Assembly (NCBI GenBank): GCA_052143835.1
Contig: JBKQRV010000093.1
Coordinates: forward strand, 1-64,000
Direction of reading: 5' to 3'
Length of the DNA: 64,000 nt
DNA from: DASPPM01 sp052143835
GTDB taxonomy: Bacteria; Pseudomonadota; Alphaproteobacteria; JACZXZ01
The notes beneath the pieces are model-generated. The model was not told where the DNA came from. It was given only the letters and a program-made list of their open reading frames with translations, and did no database searches. A program made the translations under genes and the position numbers. Of the stretch, positions 1 to 9,206 are shown in pieces. The stretch's first letter is position 1. Each line of letters starts with the position of its first letter.

Positions 1-246
1 GATGTGCTCGCCCAATCCCGCGCCGATCTCGAGCGTTCTGCACGGACCACCCACGACCGCCGATTGCAGTGGATAGCCGTTGTTGAAGCGCTCGGCGAGG
101 CCGTAGCGCTGCGGCATCACTTCGTGCCAGAGCTTGACGAATTCGTTGTTGATGCGCTTCTGCGCCTCGCTCAGCGGCGGAAATACCTTGGGCCAGGCAT
201 GCCGCGTGATGCGAGGTGCCGACCACATATCGTCGATAGGCTTCAT
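1..246 (-). CDS. SAM-dependent methyltransferase, N-terminal part (cut by window edge)
   Basis: Only the first 82 codons lie in the window. The ATG at 246 opens a protein whose residues 72-82 read LEIGAGLGEHI, motif I of a class I (Rossmann-fold) SAM methyltransferase. The preceding segment (PLSEAQKRINNEF, then FNNGYPLQS) lines up with the N-terminus of the complete methyltransferase at 56177-56857 (TLSADQLNLLHLW, then FNHGFPLRT). The two are therefore paralogues sharing a ~60-residue leader before the Rossmann domain. The acceptor cannot be told from the sequence; a sugar or lipid-linked sugar is suggested only by the surrounding glycan genes. The next gene on this strand ends at 458. Confidence 0.8.
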   Translation of the reverse strand, partial: MKPIDDMWSAPRITRHAWPKVFPPLSEAQKRINNEFVKLWHEVMPQRYGLAERFNNGYPLQSAVVGGPCRTLEIGAGLGEHI

Positions 247-457
247 GCTTTCCCAAAGAGCTCCAAGGCAACACGCATCCCCCGGCCTCGCCTGCGGCCG
301 CCGGGGTGCTGCACAGAGCGGCAAAATAGCAGGCAGCCGGCATAGGGAAAAGAGCTCGGCCGCGGAAACCCGGAAGGCAACCTGCGCCTTGAAAGCAGCC
401 GACCTCCATCCCTTGCCGGGCCTTCCTTGCCGCTTGGCCGAAGGCCGCGTGATCCGT

Positions 458-2404
458 TCACTCGGCCGCAGGCTCGATCACGAACGCCCGCCGACCCGCT
501 GACCCGCTTCCGGGGGCTCCCAGCCGAACGGTGCAGTCGGGCAGCTCGGCCGGAGTCTGAAGCCCCAGGTCCACGCCCTCGCCCTCGTCATAATAGGAAT
601 TGATCTCCGCCGAGGAAAAATAAGGAATCTTCCGGGCGAAAAGATTGACCATGACATAGTGTCGGAGAAAAGGGTCCTTGATGTCGACGCGCACCAGGCG
701 GCACCGATCGAGGCGGTCGAGAAGTCGAGCGAGATTGAGCTCTATTTGAGGCTTGCGCTGCGGCTCGTGCTCGCCGGGATAGGGCGGTGCGGCTGGGATG
801 CCATGATCGACCGCGACGCTGTGTAGGCGAAGGACCAAGCTGACCGCCTGAAGGCACACATAGGCGTACGCCGGCAGCTTCCGCCAGTGCCCCGCGCGCG
901 CGTCGGCAAGGGGCAGCAGGAGCAGAACCAGGATGAAGGGCGAGAGCCAAAAGAAGATCTTGCCGGCGCCGTAAAGATTGTGCTGCAACGCGAGCGTCAC
1001 GACGAGCGCAGCCCCCGTGAGGAGTGCCGTCGGCAGCCAAAGATCTCGACGCGTGACGGAACGGAGCGCGCACCACGCCAATGCGGCGAGCAGGCCCGCG
1101 GTAACAAACGCGCAACCTGCGCTGAGCCAAGAAGGCGCGCTCGATGCGGGAACCAGCCGATAGAGGCCTACGAGGCCCACCGCCGCATCGACGGATTTGT
1201 AGGAACGCGTCAACAGCGAGACCCCCGCGCGCGTGAACGCGGAGAGATCGGCGCCGCCCAAGAGGAAGGCGTGGAAATAATCGAACAAGGCGGCGGAGCG
1301 CTTTGGATCCGAGGCGATCGTGTGGAGCTGGCTGCTGAGGTAACCGAGCGTGCGGGCGGAAAAGGGCGCCACCAGCAGAAGGCCCAATCCCGCTGCGGCG
1401 ATTTGCGGGAGAAGGCGGTAGAGACGGAAGCCACCCGTCCACAAAGCCGCGAGCAAAGAGACGAAATAGATGACGACGCAGACGGGCACGAGCTCGGGAT
1501 AAAGGTAGATCGTGGCGCCGGCCAGGATCGACAGGCCAAGGCCGCGGCGCATTCTGTGGGGGATACTCGTCGCCGCGGCATCCTCTCCCGACTCGAGCGG
1601 CTCGATGCCGAGGGCAAACAGCGCCGGCATCAACATGACCGCGGCGAGCTGGGCCCAGGCGTCGACGTCGATCAGGTATCCGCCCCAGAAGCCGCCCACG
1701 AAGACGAGGGGAATGACAAGCCGGCCGAGCGGGCCCGCCGTCGTCGCGTTGCGTAAGAGGAAATAGAGGCTGAACACATAGAACGATAGGGTCAGGCTCA
1801 TGAAGTCGTTGGCGAGCTCGAAGAGCGGGAGCTTGAGCGCGATGCCGACATCTGCGAGCGCGGCGAAGGTCATCACGATGGACGCCCGGCCCTCGAGGAG
1901 CTGTGACCAGGGCAGCATCGGGTTCGCCAGCGCTGCCGCCCGATCGGCGAGGGTGAAGCCTTGGAGGGCCGTCGGGTCCACGGTCGCGGCGAGGGTGCCG
2001 CAGGTCACGTAATTGAAGTAGTCCCAAATATTGCCGAGATAGGCATAGTATTCCTCGCCGGCGATCCACTTCGGCAGCGTCGGCACGGCGGCGGCGGCGG
2101 TCCAGGCCGCGGCAAGGCGCAAGCCTTCGCCGCGCGACTCCACCCTCATCCCGGCGGCGGGGCCGCGGCGAAGCAGGATCAAGACGAGCCCGATTGCGGC
2201 GAGGGCGCCGTAGAGCCAGAGCTGCCGGCGCATGGCCATGCCGGCTTGGAAGAGGTTCGGCGACAGGATCGCGACGACGCAATAGCCGAAGACGGGGGCC
2301 AGGCTCAAACGCGCCGGCACGCTCGGCGGGAGCAGCAACGCTGCGGGGACGCCGATGAGCCCGAGAAGTGCCGCAGCCGAGACGAGAAATGCGATGTCGA
2401 TCAT
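458..2404 (-). CDS. Large polytopic membrane protein, GT-C-like, unknown function
   Basis: This is a 648-residue protein of about a dozen hydrophobic segments ending in a soluble tail of ~100 residues. It has no motif that lets me name a family. A loop after the third or fourth helix carries NIWDYFNY, and a mid-protein helix has ATIYLYPELVPV. The divergent neighbour at 2668-4809 has matching features (SWFWDGWAYLAEGE and LLCIYPEMGVILAL) and a similar tail (FALDEFYER here replaced by FSSAEINSYYDEGEG). I treat the two as distant paralogues. The layout of many helices, acidic residues in an early loop and a C-terminal periplasmic-like domain resembles GT-C transferases of lipid-linked sugars. That is inference. 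The start is the ATG at 2404, and 263 bp separate it from the divergent gene. Confidence 0.8.
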   Translation of the reverse strand: MIDIAFLVSAAALLGLIGVPAALLLPPSVPARLSLAPVFGYCVVAILSPNLFQAGMAMRRQLWLYGALAAIGLVLILLRRGPAAGMRVESRGEGLRLAAAWTAAAAVPTLPKWIAGEEYYAYLGNIWDYFNYVTCGTLAATVDPTALQGFTLADRAAALANPMLPWSQLLEGRASIVMTFAALADVGIALKLPLFELANDFMSLTLSFYVFSLYFLLRNATTAGPLGRLVIPLVFVGGFWGGYLIDVDAWAQLAAVMLMPALFALGIEPLESGEDAAATSIPHRMRRGLGLSILAGATIYLYPELVPVCVVIYFVSLLAALWTGGFRLYRLLPQIAAAGLGLLLVAPFSARTLGYLSSQLHTIASDPKRSAALFDYFHAFLLGGADLSAFTRAGVSLLTRSYKSVDAAVGLVGLYRLVPASSAPSWLSAGCAFVTAGLLAALAWCALRSVTRRDLWLPTALLTGAALVVTLALQHNLYGAGKIFFWLSPFILVLLLLPLADARAGHWRKLPAYAYVCLQAVSLVLRLHSVAVDHGIPAAPPYPGEHEPQRKPQIELNLARLLDRLDRCRLVRVDIKDPFLRHYVMVNLFARKIPYFSSAEINSYYDEGEGVDLGLQTPAELPDCTVRLGAPGSGSAGRRAFVIEPAAE

Positions 2405-2564
2405 CGGGCCCTAACACCCCCGCCACCGGATCGAAGAAATGCGTGCTGCATCACATGCGACGCGTTCGGGGTGCAAGCGGCATTGCTCGCGATCGCTCGC
2501 GAAGTCAAGCGGGCCCACCCGCCGAGAGCCGGCCCAAAGAAAGGGGACCGGGGCCTGAAACAGG

Positions 2565-2592
2565 TTGATCGGTCCTGCGGCAAACGGATAAA
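2565..2592 (+). promoter_or_regulatory. Possible sigma-70 promoter of the 2668 gene
   Basis: TTGATC (2565-2570) and GATAAA (2587-2592) are separated by 16 bp. Each matches four of six consensus positions. The -10 box lies about 75 bp upstream of the ATG at 2668, inside the intergenic space between divergent genes. Confidence 0.3.
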
Positions 2593-2667
2593 CCATTCCG
2601 CGGCTATGCCGCAAGCCGGTGCGGTTTCCTGTGAAACCCCGCGGAGGAGCGCGAGAAGTGCTGTGAT

Positions 2668-4809
2668 ATGAGAGGCTCGGCGCTCGTCCTTTTTCTGGTG
2701 AGCTCGCTATGCGGCGTGCCGCTTGCCCGGTGGGCCCTCCCGCGAGCGGATGCGCGGCAGCTGCTGCTTATGTCGCCGGCGGTCACCATCACCGTCTGGT
2801 CGCTCGCGCTCGGCGCCGGCGTGATGATGGACATCCCGATCCGGAGCCTTTGGGCGCCGTTCTGGGCGGGCACGCTGCTCTCGAGTGCTGCGGGCGGGTG
2901 GCTGATCGGGCGGCGGGCCAGTGCAAAGGACTTGTGCGTGATTCTAGCTCCCGCCGCCGCGGCGATGGCGCTCTTGGCGCCATACGTCTATTACGGCTTT
3001 GCCGACTATCAAGGGAGCTGGTTCTGGGACGGCTGGGCATATCTGGCAGAAGGGGAAGCGCTGTGGAAGTACCCCCACGATGCGCCGGTCCTCGGCCTGG
3101 GCGTGATGTATGACTATGGCCATCGGCTTGCCAGCTTCGCCCGGTTCATTTCCGGAGCGCTCGTCGCGGTGTTTCGCGACGTGCTGCCATTGGGTGGCGA
3201 CAGCCAGGAGGCACTCGGCCATTTTCTGCTGCTTTGTACATTTGCATTCGGCTGCTCGTGCTATTTTCTCGCTCGCGCCGTCATGCCGGGATACTCGGTG
3301 GCGCAACTGTGTTTCGTTGTCGCCTCGACCTTCAGCGGATTTACCCTTAACCTGGTCTACGCCAACAATTTCGATCATCTTCTCGGGATTGCGATAGGCC
3401 CGTTCATCGCGGGCATGGCAGTCATCGTGCGATGGCGCGGCCGTGAGGCAATCCTCGTTGGCGCCGCCATGGCGGCGCTTCTTTGCATCTATCCGGAGAT
3501 GGGGGTCATCCTGGCGCTGCCCACGGCCATTGTCATGGCTTGGCGCTTGTGGCGCTGCCGCCCGCGCTACCGGAGACTGGCGGCATTCGCGGGCCTTTTG
3601 CTTCTCGTCGTCTTCCTGGCAACGCTGCCGTGGCAGAAGGTGTTGTTGCAATACATGGCTATGCAGCTCGAGGCGGGAACGGCGTCCGGCACCCGGCCCG
3701 GAGAGGGATATTTCCATACGCTGTTCGATGCGGAATGCAGCCCCGGCGCGATGTTCGGCCTCTATGCTCCGTTCCAGCCATGCACCCGCCCTCTCATCCT
3801 CAATCTGCTCAAGGACGCCGTTGCCGTGATCGGCGCGCTCCTTGTGCTGGCCGGCGCATGGCGGCCTGGGCGCGCCATGGTGGCGCCGTTCGCGCTCTCG
3901 GCGCTGATCATAGCGTTGGGCACGGCCCTTATGTTGCTTGAGCAAGAATATGACTACGGCGCCTTCAAGATCCTCGCCTCGGGATGGTATGTTCTGGCGC
4001 TGCTCATGGTGGTCGGAGCCGGGTCTCTCGCGGCGCAGGGACCGTACTTTCAGAAAGCGATATCAGCATTGGCGCTTGCCTACGTTGCCGTCATCGGGTT
4101 GCGAGTCTGGCAGTTGGCCGGTGACGTCGCGGTTAAGGATATGGCCTATTTCCGCACGGTCGAGCATTTGGCCGACTTCGACCCTCGCGCCAGGATCGCC
4201 GTCCAATTGAGCGACAGTTTGGCGCTCGAGTGGGCGCTCTATTATCTTCGCGACAGACCGCTGGCGGTGGCGGGATTGAATCATCCCTATCTTTTCGCTC
4301 TGGATGAATTCTATGAGAGACAGTTGCAAAGCGGTCTGGGTGAGGCGGCGTATCTGCTTTCCGACACCCGTTACGACGACTGCTTCGGTCACGCCGTCCG
4401 GCAGGGCGGTCCCTATCTCCTCTACAAGCTTCCGTCAGGCGTGCGCACGATCCTCACCTATATAAGGGGACCGAACGGGAGCACCGAGCAGAGCGGGAGG
4501 GTCGCCCTCGCGGCGGGTGATCAAGACACGCGCATCTCGATCTTCTCGGTGAGCGAGGGCATCGCGAAACTCTCGGCCGACTTAGCACTCGATCCCGGTG
4601 GGTCGGGTTTCGAGAGCCTGCGCCTCCTCATCCGCTCCAACCTCGAGGACAAAGAGGTCGCGGTTGACCAGGACGGCCATATCGCGGTCGACGTCAAGGT
4701 GCCCGCGGGCCGCTCCGAGATCCGCCTGCGCGTGCTCGACCAGGGTGCCGCGGGCTCGCCGCCTCCGCGGATCGATGCGCGGCAGATCGCGGTCTGCGCG
4801 CCGGCATAG
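2668..4809 (+). CDS. Large polytopic membrane protein with C-terminal beta-rich domain, unknown function
   Basis: This is a 713-residue protein. Residues 1 to ~480 are mostly hydrophobic helices, starting with a signal-anchor-like helix. Residues ~490-600 form a mixed soluble segment (LDEFYERQLQSGLGEAAYLL). The last ~110 residues are hydrophilic and look beta-rich (VDVKVPAGRSEIRLRVLD), like the membrane-proximal carbohydrate-binding-type tails found on other polytopic proteins here. The early loop FADYQGSWFWDGWAYLAEG contains acidic and aromatic residues where GT-C enzymes keep their catalytic acid; this is suggestive only. It is paired head-to-head with the related gene at 458-2404. A purine-rich stretch (GGAGGAGCGCGAGAAG) precedes the ATG at 2668. 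Function is unknown. Confidence 0.8.
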   Translation: MRGSALVLFLVSSLCGVPLARWALPRADARQLLLMSPAVTITVWSLALGAGVMMDIPIRSLWAPFWAGTLLSSAAGGWLIGRRASAKDLCVILAPAAAAMALLAPYVYYGFADYQGSWFWDGWAYLAEGEALWKYPHDAPVLGLGVMYDYGHRLASFARFISGALVAVFRDVLPLGGDSQEALGHFLLLCTFAFGCSCYFLARAVMPGYSVAQLCFVVASTFSGFTLNLVYANNFDHLLGIAIGPFIAGMAVIVRWRGREAILVGAAMAALLCIYPEMGVILALPTAIVMAWRLWRCRPRYRRLAAFAGLLLLVVFLATLPWQKVLLQYMAMQLEAGTASGTRPGEGYFHTLFDAECSPGAMFGLYAPFQPCTRPLILNLLKDAVAVIGALLVLAGAWRPGRAMVAPFALSALIIALGTALMLLEQEYDYGAFKILASGWYVLALLMVVGAGSLAAQGPYFQKAISALALAYVAVIGLRVWQLAGDVAVKDMAYFRTVEHLADFDPRARIAVQLSDSLALEWALYYLRDRPLAVAGLNHPYLFALDEFYERQLQSGLGEAAYLLSDTRYDDCFGHAVRQGGPYLLYKLPSGVRTILTYIRGPNGSTEQSGRVALAAGDQDTRISIFSVSEGIAKLSADLALDPGGSGFESLRLLIRSNLEDKEVAVDQDGHIAVDVKVPAGRSEIRLRVLDQGAAGSPPPRIDARQIAVCAPA

Positions 4810-4940
4810 GCAATAAGCCGTTGCGCCGGCCCGCGCGGTGGGGCAGTAAAGTCGGGTTCGCCGAGAGCTGCGGTGGCGCGGAAGGCACCCCGGCGCCGCG
4901 GATCGAGAAGAAGCCCGGGTCCGGGTCGTACAAAAGGTTC

Positions 4941-5837
4941 ATGTCCGCCATGCTCAATCCTCCCGCGGAAATGCCCTGCCGTATCTGCGGCTCTTCCGCA
5001 GGGTTCATCGGCAGCAAGGCGGGAAAATTCGTGAGGAGCGACTTCAACCTCTACCGCTGCGCCGATTGCGGGCTCGCCTTCGTCGGCAATCCGATCACGG
5101 ATCACAAGGCGGTCTATTCGGAAGATTTCTATAAGGGTCGCGGTGCCGACCCGATGGTCGATTACGAATTCGAGCTGTACCACCCGCAGGAGACGGTGCG
5201 CATCTACGAATGGCGCGGCATTCTGCGGGTCGTCACGGCCTTGAGGGGCGAGACAAAGGGGTGCCGCTGGCTCGATTTCGGCTGCGGCAATGGCGGCCTG
5301 GTACGCCACCTCCGCGAAAAGGGTGCGGCCGACGCTGTCGGGTTCGACGAAGGATGGATTGCGGATCGGGCGCGCGCGCTCGGCATCCCGATACTGCGGT
5401 CAGAGGAGCTCGCCTCCCATCGAGGCGCCTTCGACGTGGTGACCGCGATGGAGGTGTTCGAGCACTTGCCGGATCCGGTGTCGAGCCTCAGGGACATCCG
5501 AGCGCTGATGAGACCGGGGGGCCTGCTGTTCTATACGACGGGCAATGCGCGTCCGCACCGGAACGCGCTCATCGCCTGGCCCTACGTCTTGCCGGAAGTC
5601 CACGTCAGCTTCTACGAGCCGAGGACCTTGCATCGCCTGCTGAGCCGAACGGGCTTTCGTACCGAGCACCGCGGATTCGTCCCCGGCTTCGAGGACATCA
5701 TACGCTTCAAGGTGCTGAAGAACCTGCGCCTGCGCACGACCGCGACGTGGGAGAAGGCGATGCCTTGGCCGCTCGTTTCCCGGATCGTGGACGCCAAGTA
5801 CGGGGTCACCGCGCATCCGGTCGCCTGGGCAGCGTGA
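4941..5837 (+). CDS. Class I SAM methyltransferase with N-terminal zinc ribbon
   Basis: This is a 298-residue protein. Cys13, Cys16, Cys40 and Cys43 (CRIC and CADC) form a zinc-ribbon typical of one group of sugar-pathway methyltransferases. Motif I is WLDFGCGNGG (residues ~110-119), followed by the acidic VGFDEG strand and the EVFEHLPDP motif. The frame stays open upstream, but that part is low-complexity and lacks the domain. The ATG at 4941, preceded by AAAAGG, puts the first cysteine at residue 13, so I prefer it. The gene is convergent with the next methyltransferase, with only 17 bp between their stops. The substrate is unknown; the neighbourhood suggests O-methylation of a sugar. Confidence 0.88.
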   Translation: MSAMLNPPAEMPCRICGSSAGFIGSKAGKFVRSDFNLYRCADCGLAFVGNPITDHKAVYSEDFYKGRGADPMVDYEFELYHPQETVRIYEWRGILRVVTALRGETKGCRWLDFGCGNGGLVRHLREKGAADAVGFDEGWIADRARALGIPILRSEELASHRGAFDVVTAMEVFEHLPDPVSSLRDIRALMRPGGLLFYTTGNARPHRNALIAWPYVLPEVHVSFYEPRTLHRLLSRTGFRTEHRGFVPGFEDIIRFKVLKNLRLRTTATWEKAMPWPLVSRIVDAKYGVTAHPVAWAA

Positions 5838-5854
5838 ACGCCCGACGGCGAGGC

Positions 5855-6610
5855 TCATCGGCCCTGCGCGCGCGAGGCCTCTTTATGGCCGACCAGGATA
5901 TGCACCTGGACCGGGGTGAGCGCTGACGGCACCGTGATGCCGTAGAGCACGACTTTGCGGCCCCTCGGCATGTGTTCGACCTCGACCTTCGGCAGGAATT
6001 CGGCGACCATGTCGCGCAGATCCTCGACGACATACTGGAGCGTCGGCGGGTGCGACGAGATGAGCGGGATGATCCGTACCGCGCTTCGGTAGGCCAGCCG
6101 CTCCAGGCGATAGAACCAACGCGGCACGCACGACTCCACGAGGATGAAGCGGCCGCCCGGCTTCAGCACGCGGCTCGCCTCTTGAATGGCGCGACGCGCG
6201 TTGGCCTTGCAGTCCGCGACGCTGCTGCCGACCAGATGGTGGATCAGCATCACGATGAGCACGCCGTCGAAAGACGCGTCCGGCTCGGGGATGTCGAGCG
6301 CGCTGCCCGTCCTGGCCTGGGCATTGGGCGGCAGGGTGTTCTTGCAAATCTCCGGCGGCAGCTGGTCGAAGAAGAGATCCAACGCCATGATCTCGCCGAC
6401 GCGCGTCGCGTCGTAATTGCACACACCTCCGTTTCCGATGTCGAGCATCCGGCCTATCCCGGCGATCTTCTCGCTTACGTATTTGCGCAACTGGACGTAA
6501 GTATCGATGGTCTCGAGGCTCTTCCTGTATTCCGCGAGGTGGTCCAGGAAGAACTGCCTATTGGTCGCCTGAGCGTCCGCCTGGACGGGGTCGGCAAGGT
6601 GGACACTCAC
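5855..6610 (-). CDS. Class I SAM methyltransferase
   Basis: This is a 251-residue protein from a GTG start at 6610, chosen because GGAGAGG sits 6 nt upstream. A TTG start at 6667 would add 19 residues and has no such site. Motif I is MLDIGNGGVCNYD (from residue 55), followed by MALDLF, then a post-I region (ALDIPEPDASFDGVL) and the LKPGG motif. The second Gly of the usual GxGxG is Asn (DIGNGG). After the Rossmann core there is a short C-terminal region with VSALTPVQVHILVGH-type strands. It belongs to the Methyltransf_11/25 type. The acceptor is unknown. It is transcribed towards the zinc-ribbon methyltransferase and away from the glycosyltransferase at 6776-7798, which lies on the same strand upstream. 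Confidence 0.85.
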   Translation of the reverse strand: MSVHLADPVQADAQATNRQFFLDHLAEYRKSLETIDTYVQLRKYVSEKIAGIGRMLDIGNGGVCNYDATRVGEIMALDLFFDQLPPEICKNTLPPNAQARTGSALDIPEPDASFDGVLIVMLIHHLVGSSVADCKANARRAIQEASRVLKPGGRFILVESCVPRWFYRLERLAYRSAVRIIPLISSHPPTLQYVVEDLRDMVAEFLPKVEVEHMPRGRKVVLYGITVPSALTPVQVHILVGHKEASRAQGR

Positions 6611-6775
6611 GAAGGGCCTCTCCAAGCAATCGCGGAAACGAGGTGTGCCGCGCCAGAGTTGCGGCAAGCCATCGCAAAGACTTGTTGCAATGGCTTGTTC
6701 AAGTCAAGTCAAGACTTACTTCGCTCGAGCTCTCGCCTGTCCCCGACGGCGCTCGGCCGCGGCGGCGCTTCGAGC

Positions 6776-7798
6776 CTAGGGTCCGTGCGAGCGCGGCGTC
6801 TCGCCGGTGCCGGGTCCGGAGCCGGGGCCGCGCCGGTCGCGCACGCCGACGTTGACGGCGCGCGCGACGACGAACTGCGGGCGCCTGCGCACCTCGTCAT
6901 AGATGCGCCCGATGTATTCCCCGAGCACGCCGACCGCCATGAGCTGCACCCCGCCCATGAAGAGCACGAGGATGATGATCGTCGGCACGCCCATCGGGTA
7001 ATCCATGCCGAATGCCACCTTGGCGGCGAGGACGAAGACGATCATCGCTAGGCTGAACAGGAGCACTCCGAAGCCGGTCCACAGCATGAAGGAGAGCGGA
7101 TATGTCGAGAAACCGAACACGCCGTTGAAGCCGATCCTGAGCGAGCCGAGATAGCGGTTGTATTTGCTGATGCCGGCCTCCCGGGCCTCGCGCTCGTATT
7201 CGAGGAAGGTCTGGCGGAAGCCGACCAGCGCAACGAGGCCTCTGAGAAAGCCGTGGCCCTCGCTGAGCTCGCGCAGCTCCTCGATCACGCGCCGATTTAG
7301 GATGCGGAAATCGCCCGTGTTGCGCGGTATCGAGACATCGGAGATGCGGTCGATCAGGCGGTAGCCGAATTCGGCGACGAAGCGCTTCATCGCCGTCTCG
7401 CCCTTGCGGCTCGCGCGCCGCGCGGTCACCACGTCGAAGCCTTCCGCGAGCTTGGCGTGCATCTTCTCGATCAGCTCGGGCGGATCCTGGAGGTCGACGT
7501 CGATCACCACGCAGCTCTCGCCCCGGCAGTTCAGGATTCCGGCCATCGTCGCGGCTGGCTGACCGAAGCGCCGGCTGAAGAGGAGAAGCCCGATCCGCGG
7601 ATCGCGCGCCGCCTCCTCGGCGATGATCGCCTCGGTGCGGTCGGGACCGGGATCGAGGCAGAAGATGATCTCATAAGACCCGATGCGCTCGAGCACCGGA
7701 CGCAGGCGGGCGAGAAAGGGGCGGATATTGTCTTCTTCCCGATAGACCGGAACGACGACCGAAATCCTGGGGATCGCTTCCTCGTCCATGCCCATCAT
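6776..7798 (-). CDS. Family 2 glycosyltransferase, polyprenyl-phosphate type (DPM1/GtrB-like)
   Basis: This is a 340-residue protein. The GT-A domain (about residues 8-235) opens with ISVVVPVYREEDNI. It contains the metal-binding VIDVDLQDPPE and the FRILNRRVIEEL and GHGFLRG segments seen in bacterial dolichol-phosphate-mannose-synthase-like enzymes (GtrB, ArnC type). Two transmembrane helices follow (about 240-265 and 275-300), ending with GEYIGRIYDEVRRRP, the usual end of this family. The expected role is transfer of a sugar from a nucleotide donor to undecaprenyl phosphate on the cytoplasmic face, making a donor for periplasmic GT-C enzymes. Three close ATGs (7798, 7795, 7789) fit the family length; the frame remains open to 7918. 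Confidence 0.92.
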   Translation of the reverse strand: MMGMDEEAIPRISVVVPVYREEDNIRPFLARLRPVLERIGSYEIIFCLDPGPDRTEAIIAEEAARDPRIGLLLFSRRFGQPAATMAGILNCRGESCVVIDVDLQDPPELIEKMHAKLAEGFDVVTARRASRKGETAMKRFVAEFGYRLIDRISDVSIPRNTGDFRILNRRVIEELRELSEGHGFLRGLVALVGFRQTFLEYEREAREAGISKYNRYLGSLRIGFNGVFGFSTYPLSFMLWTGFGVLLFSLAMIVFVLAAKVAFGMDYPMGVPTIIILVLFMGGVQLMAVGVLGEYIGRIYDEVRRRPQFVVARAVNVGVRDRRGPGSGPGTGETPRSHGP

Positions 7799-8067
7799 CG
7801 CTTTTGGGACAACCTTGATGTCGAACAGCGGAATGACGAATGGAATGTTAGCACATCGGGTTTCGCGCGACGGTCGCGGCAATGAGCGCGGCTCTTTACA
7901 CACAATCCGCAGGGGCAAGTCAAGCGATCAGCCCGAAGCGCATGCGCGGCCGCCAAGAAGACGGGCAGGCCAAGGACTCCGGGCTGGACTTTCATGGGCG
8001 AGGACTCTAAGCATTCGGCACCGGATGCCCCGCGCATCGTGGTCCGAGGGCCGCTTGGTATGCCGAG

Positions 8068-8979
8068 ATGACGAAGTTCGCCTTTGACTTTCCGAGGCCT
8101 CGAGAGGCCGCGGCGGCGCCGGTGTGGCAGGGCGATGCGTTTTGCGTCGGAGACGAGAAGCGGCGCATCGTCGCCTACGACGTCGGCGCCTCGGGGTGGA
8201 CCGACGAGCTCACGCATCTCCATGAGGAGAAGGACGCGGAGACGCATTTCATCAGCGTGGCGTCCCGCAACTGCGCGCTCGGCGCGATCAGGCGGCTCAA
8301 CACCGCCAAGAGGCCGGTCATTCTCGAGATCGGCTGCGCGTCGGGCTATTTCCTGCGCGATCTCGTGGCCGCGTTTCCGGACGCCGATATCATCGGCGCC
8401 GATTATACGCTCGCGACGCTCGAGGCGGTCGCGGATCGCGTTCGCGGCATCCCGCTTCTTCGCTTCGACCTCACGCAATGCCCGCTCCCCGACGCGTCGG
8501 TGGACGTCGTTGTCACGCTCAATGTGCTGGAGCACATCGAGAGGGACGACTTGGCACTCCAGCACATCTATCGCATCCTGAAGCCGGGCGGCCTGATGAT
8601 CGCCGAAGTGCCCGCCGACCCGGGGCTTTACGACAGCTACGACAAGCTCCTCATGCATTATCGCCGCTACGACATGAAAGAGCTCGAGCGCCTGACGCTC
8701 GCCGCGGGCTTCGCCACGCTCGAGAAGTCGCATCTCGGCTTTTTGCTCTATCCGGCGTTCTGGCTGACGAAGAAGCTTTCCCGCTTGTCCCGGCGTACGC
8801 CGGGGCCGGGGAGCGATGCGGACGTCCGCGCGAGGGTCGAGCGCTCGATCGCGACGACGCGCCGGTGGAACCGTCTCGTCTACCGCCTCATGGATTTCGA
8901 GGGCTGGCTGCGCCACCGCGTCTATTTGCCGGTCGGGATTCGCTGCCTCATCAACTGCCGCAAGCCGGTGCTTAAGTGA
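8068..8979 (+). CDS. Class I SAM methyltransferase
   Basis: This is a 303-residue protein. Motif I is VILEIGCASGYFL, then the acidic IIGADYT strand, a DVVVTLNVLEHIE motif and LKPGGLMIAEVP. The C-terminal third (after GFATLEKSHLGF) is basic and amphipathic, with KKLSRLSRRTPGPG, which may associate with the membrane. The family is Methyltransf_11-like; related enzymes act on sugars, quinones or lipids, so the substrate is open. It is divergent from the glycosyltransferase at 6776-7798, with 269 bp between the starts, and is followed on the same strand by the flippase-like gene. Confidence 0.87.
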   Translation: MTKFAFDFPRPREAAAAPVWQGDAFCVGDEKRRIVAYDVGASGWTDELTHLHEEKDAETHFISVASRNCALGAIRRLNTAKRPVILEIGCASGYFLRDLVAAFPDADIIGADYTLATLEAVADRVRGIPLLRFDLTQCPLPDASVDVVVTLNVLEHIERDDLALQHIYRILKPGGLMIAEVPADPGLYDSYDKLLMHYRRYDMKELERLTLAAGFATLEKSHLGFLLYPAFWLTKKLSRLSRRTPGPGSDADVRARVERSIATTRRWNRLVYRLMDFEGWLRHRVYLPVGIRCLINCRKPVLK

Positions 8980-9206
8980 GAGCGGCGGTTTCGCGGCATT
9001 CGCAGCACCGTCGGGCCTGAGAGGGACGCGCGGCAATTGGGACCGGCCGAGCTCGTCGCGGCGAGGCGAGATGGGACGCGAAGGGCGCGGCATTGTAACT
9101 TGACCCGCGGGCCTCGGCGAGTTAACAGCCAGACGGCGCTTGGTGGCGGACGCGCGCGCGAGTGCGCGCCGGACGCCGCGGAAGCAGCAAGGGAAATCGA
9201 ACGACG

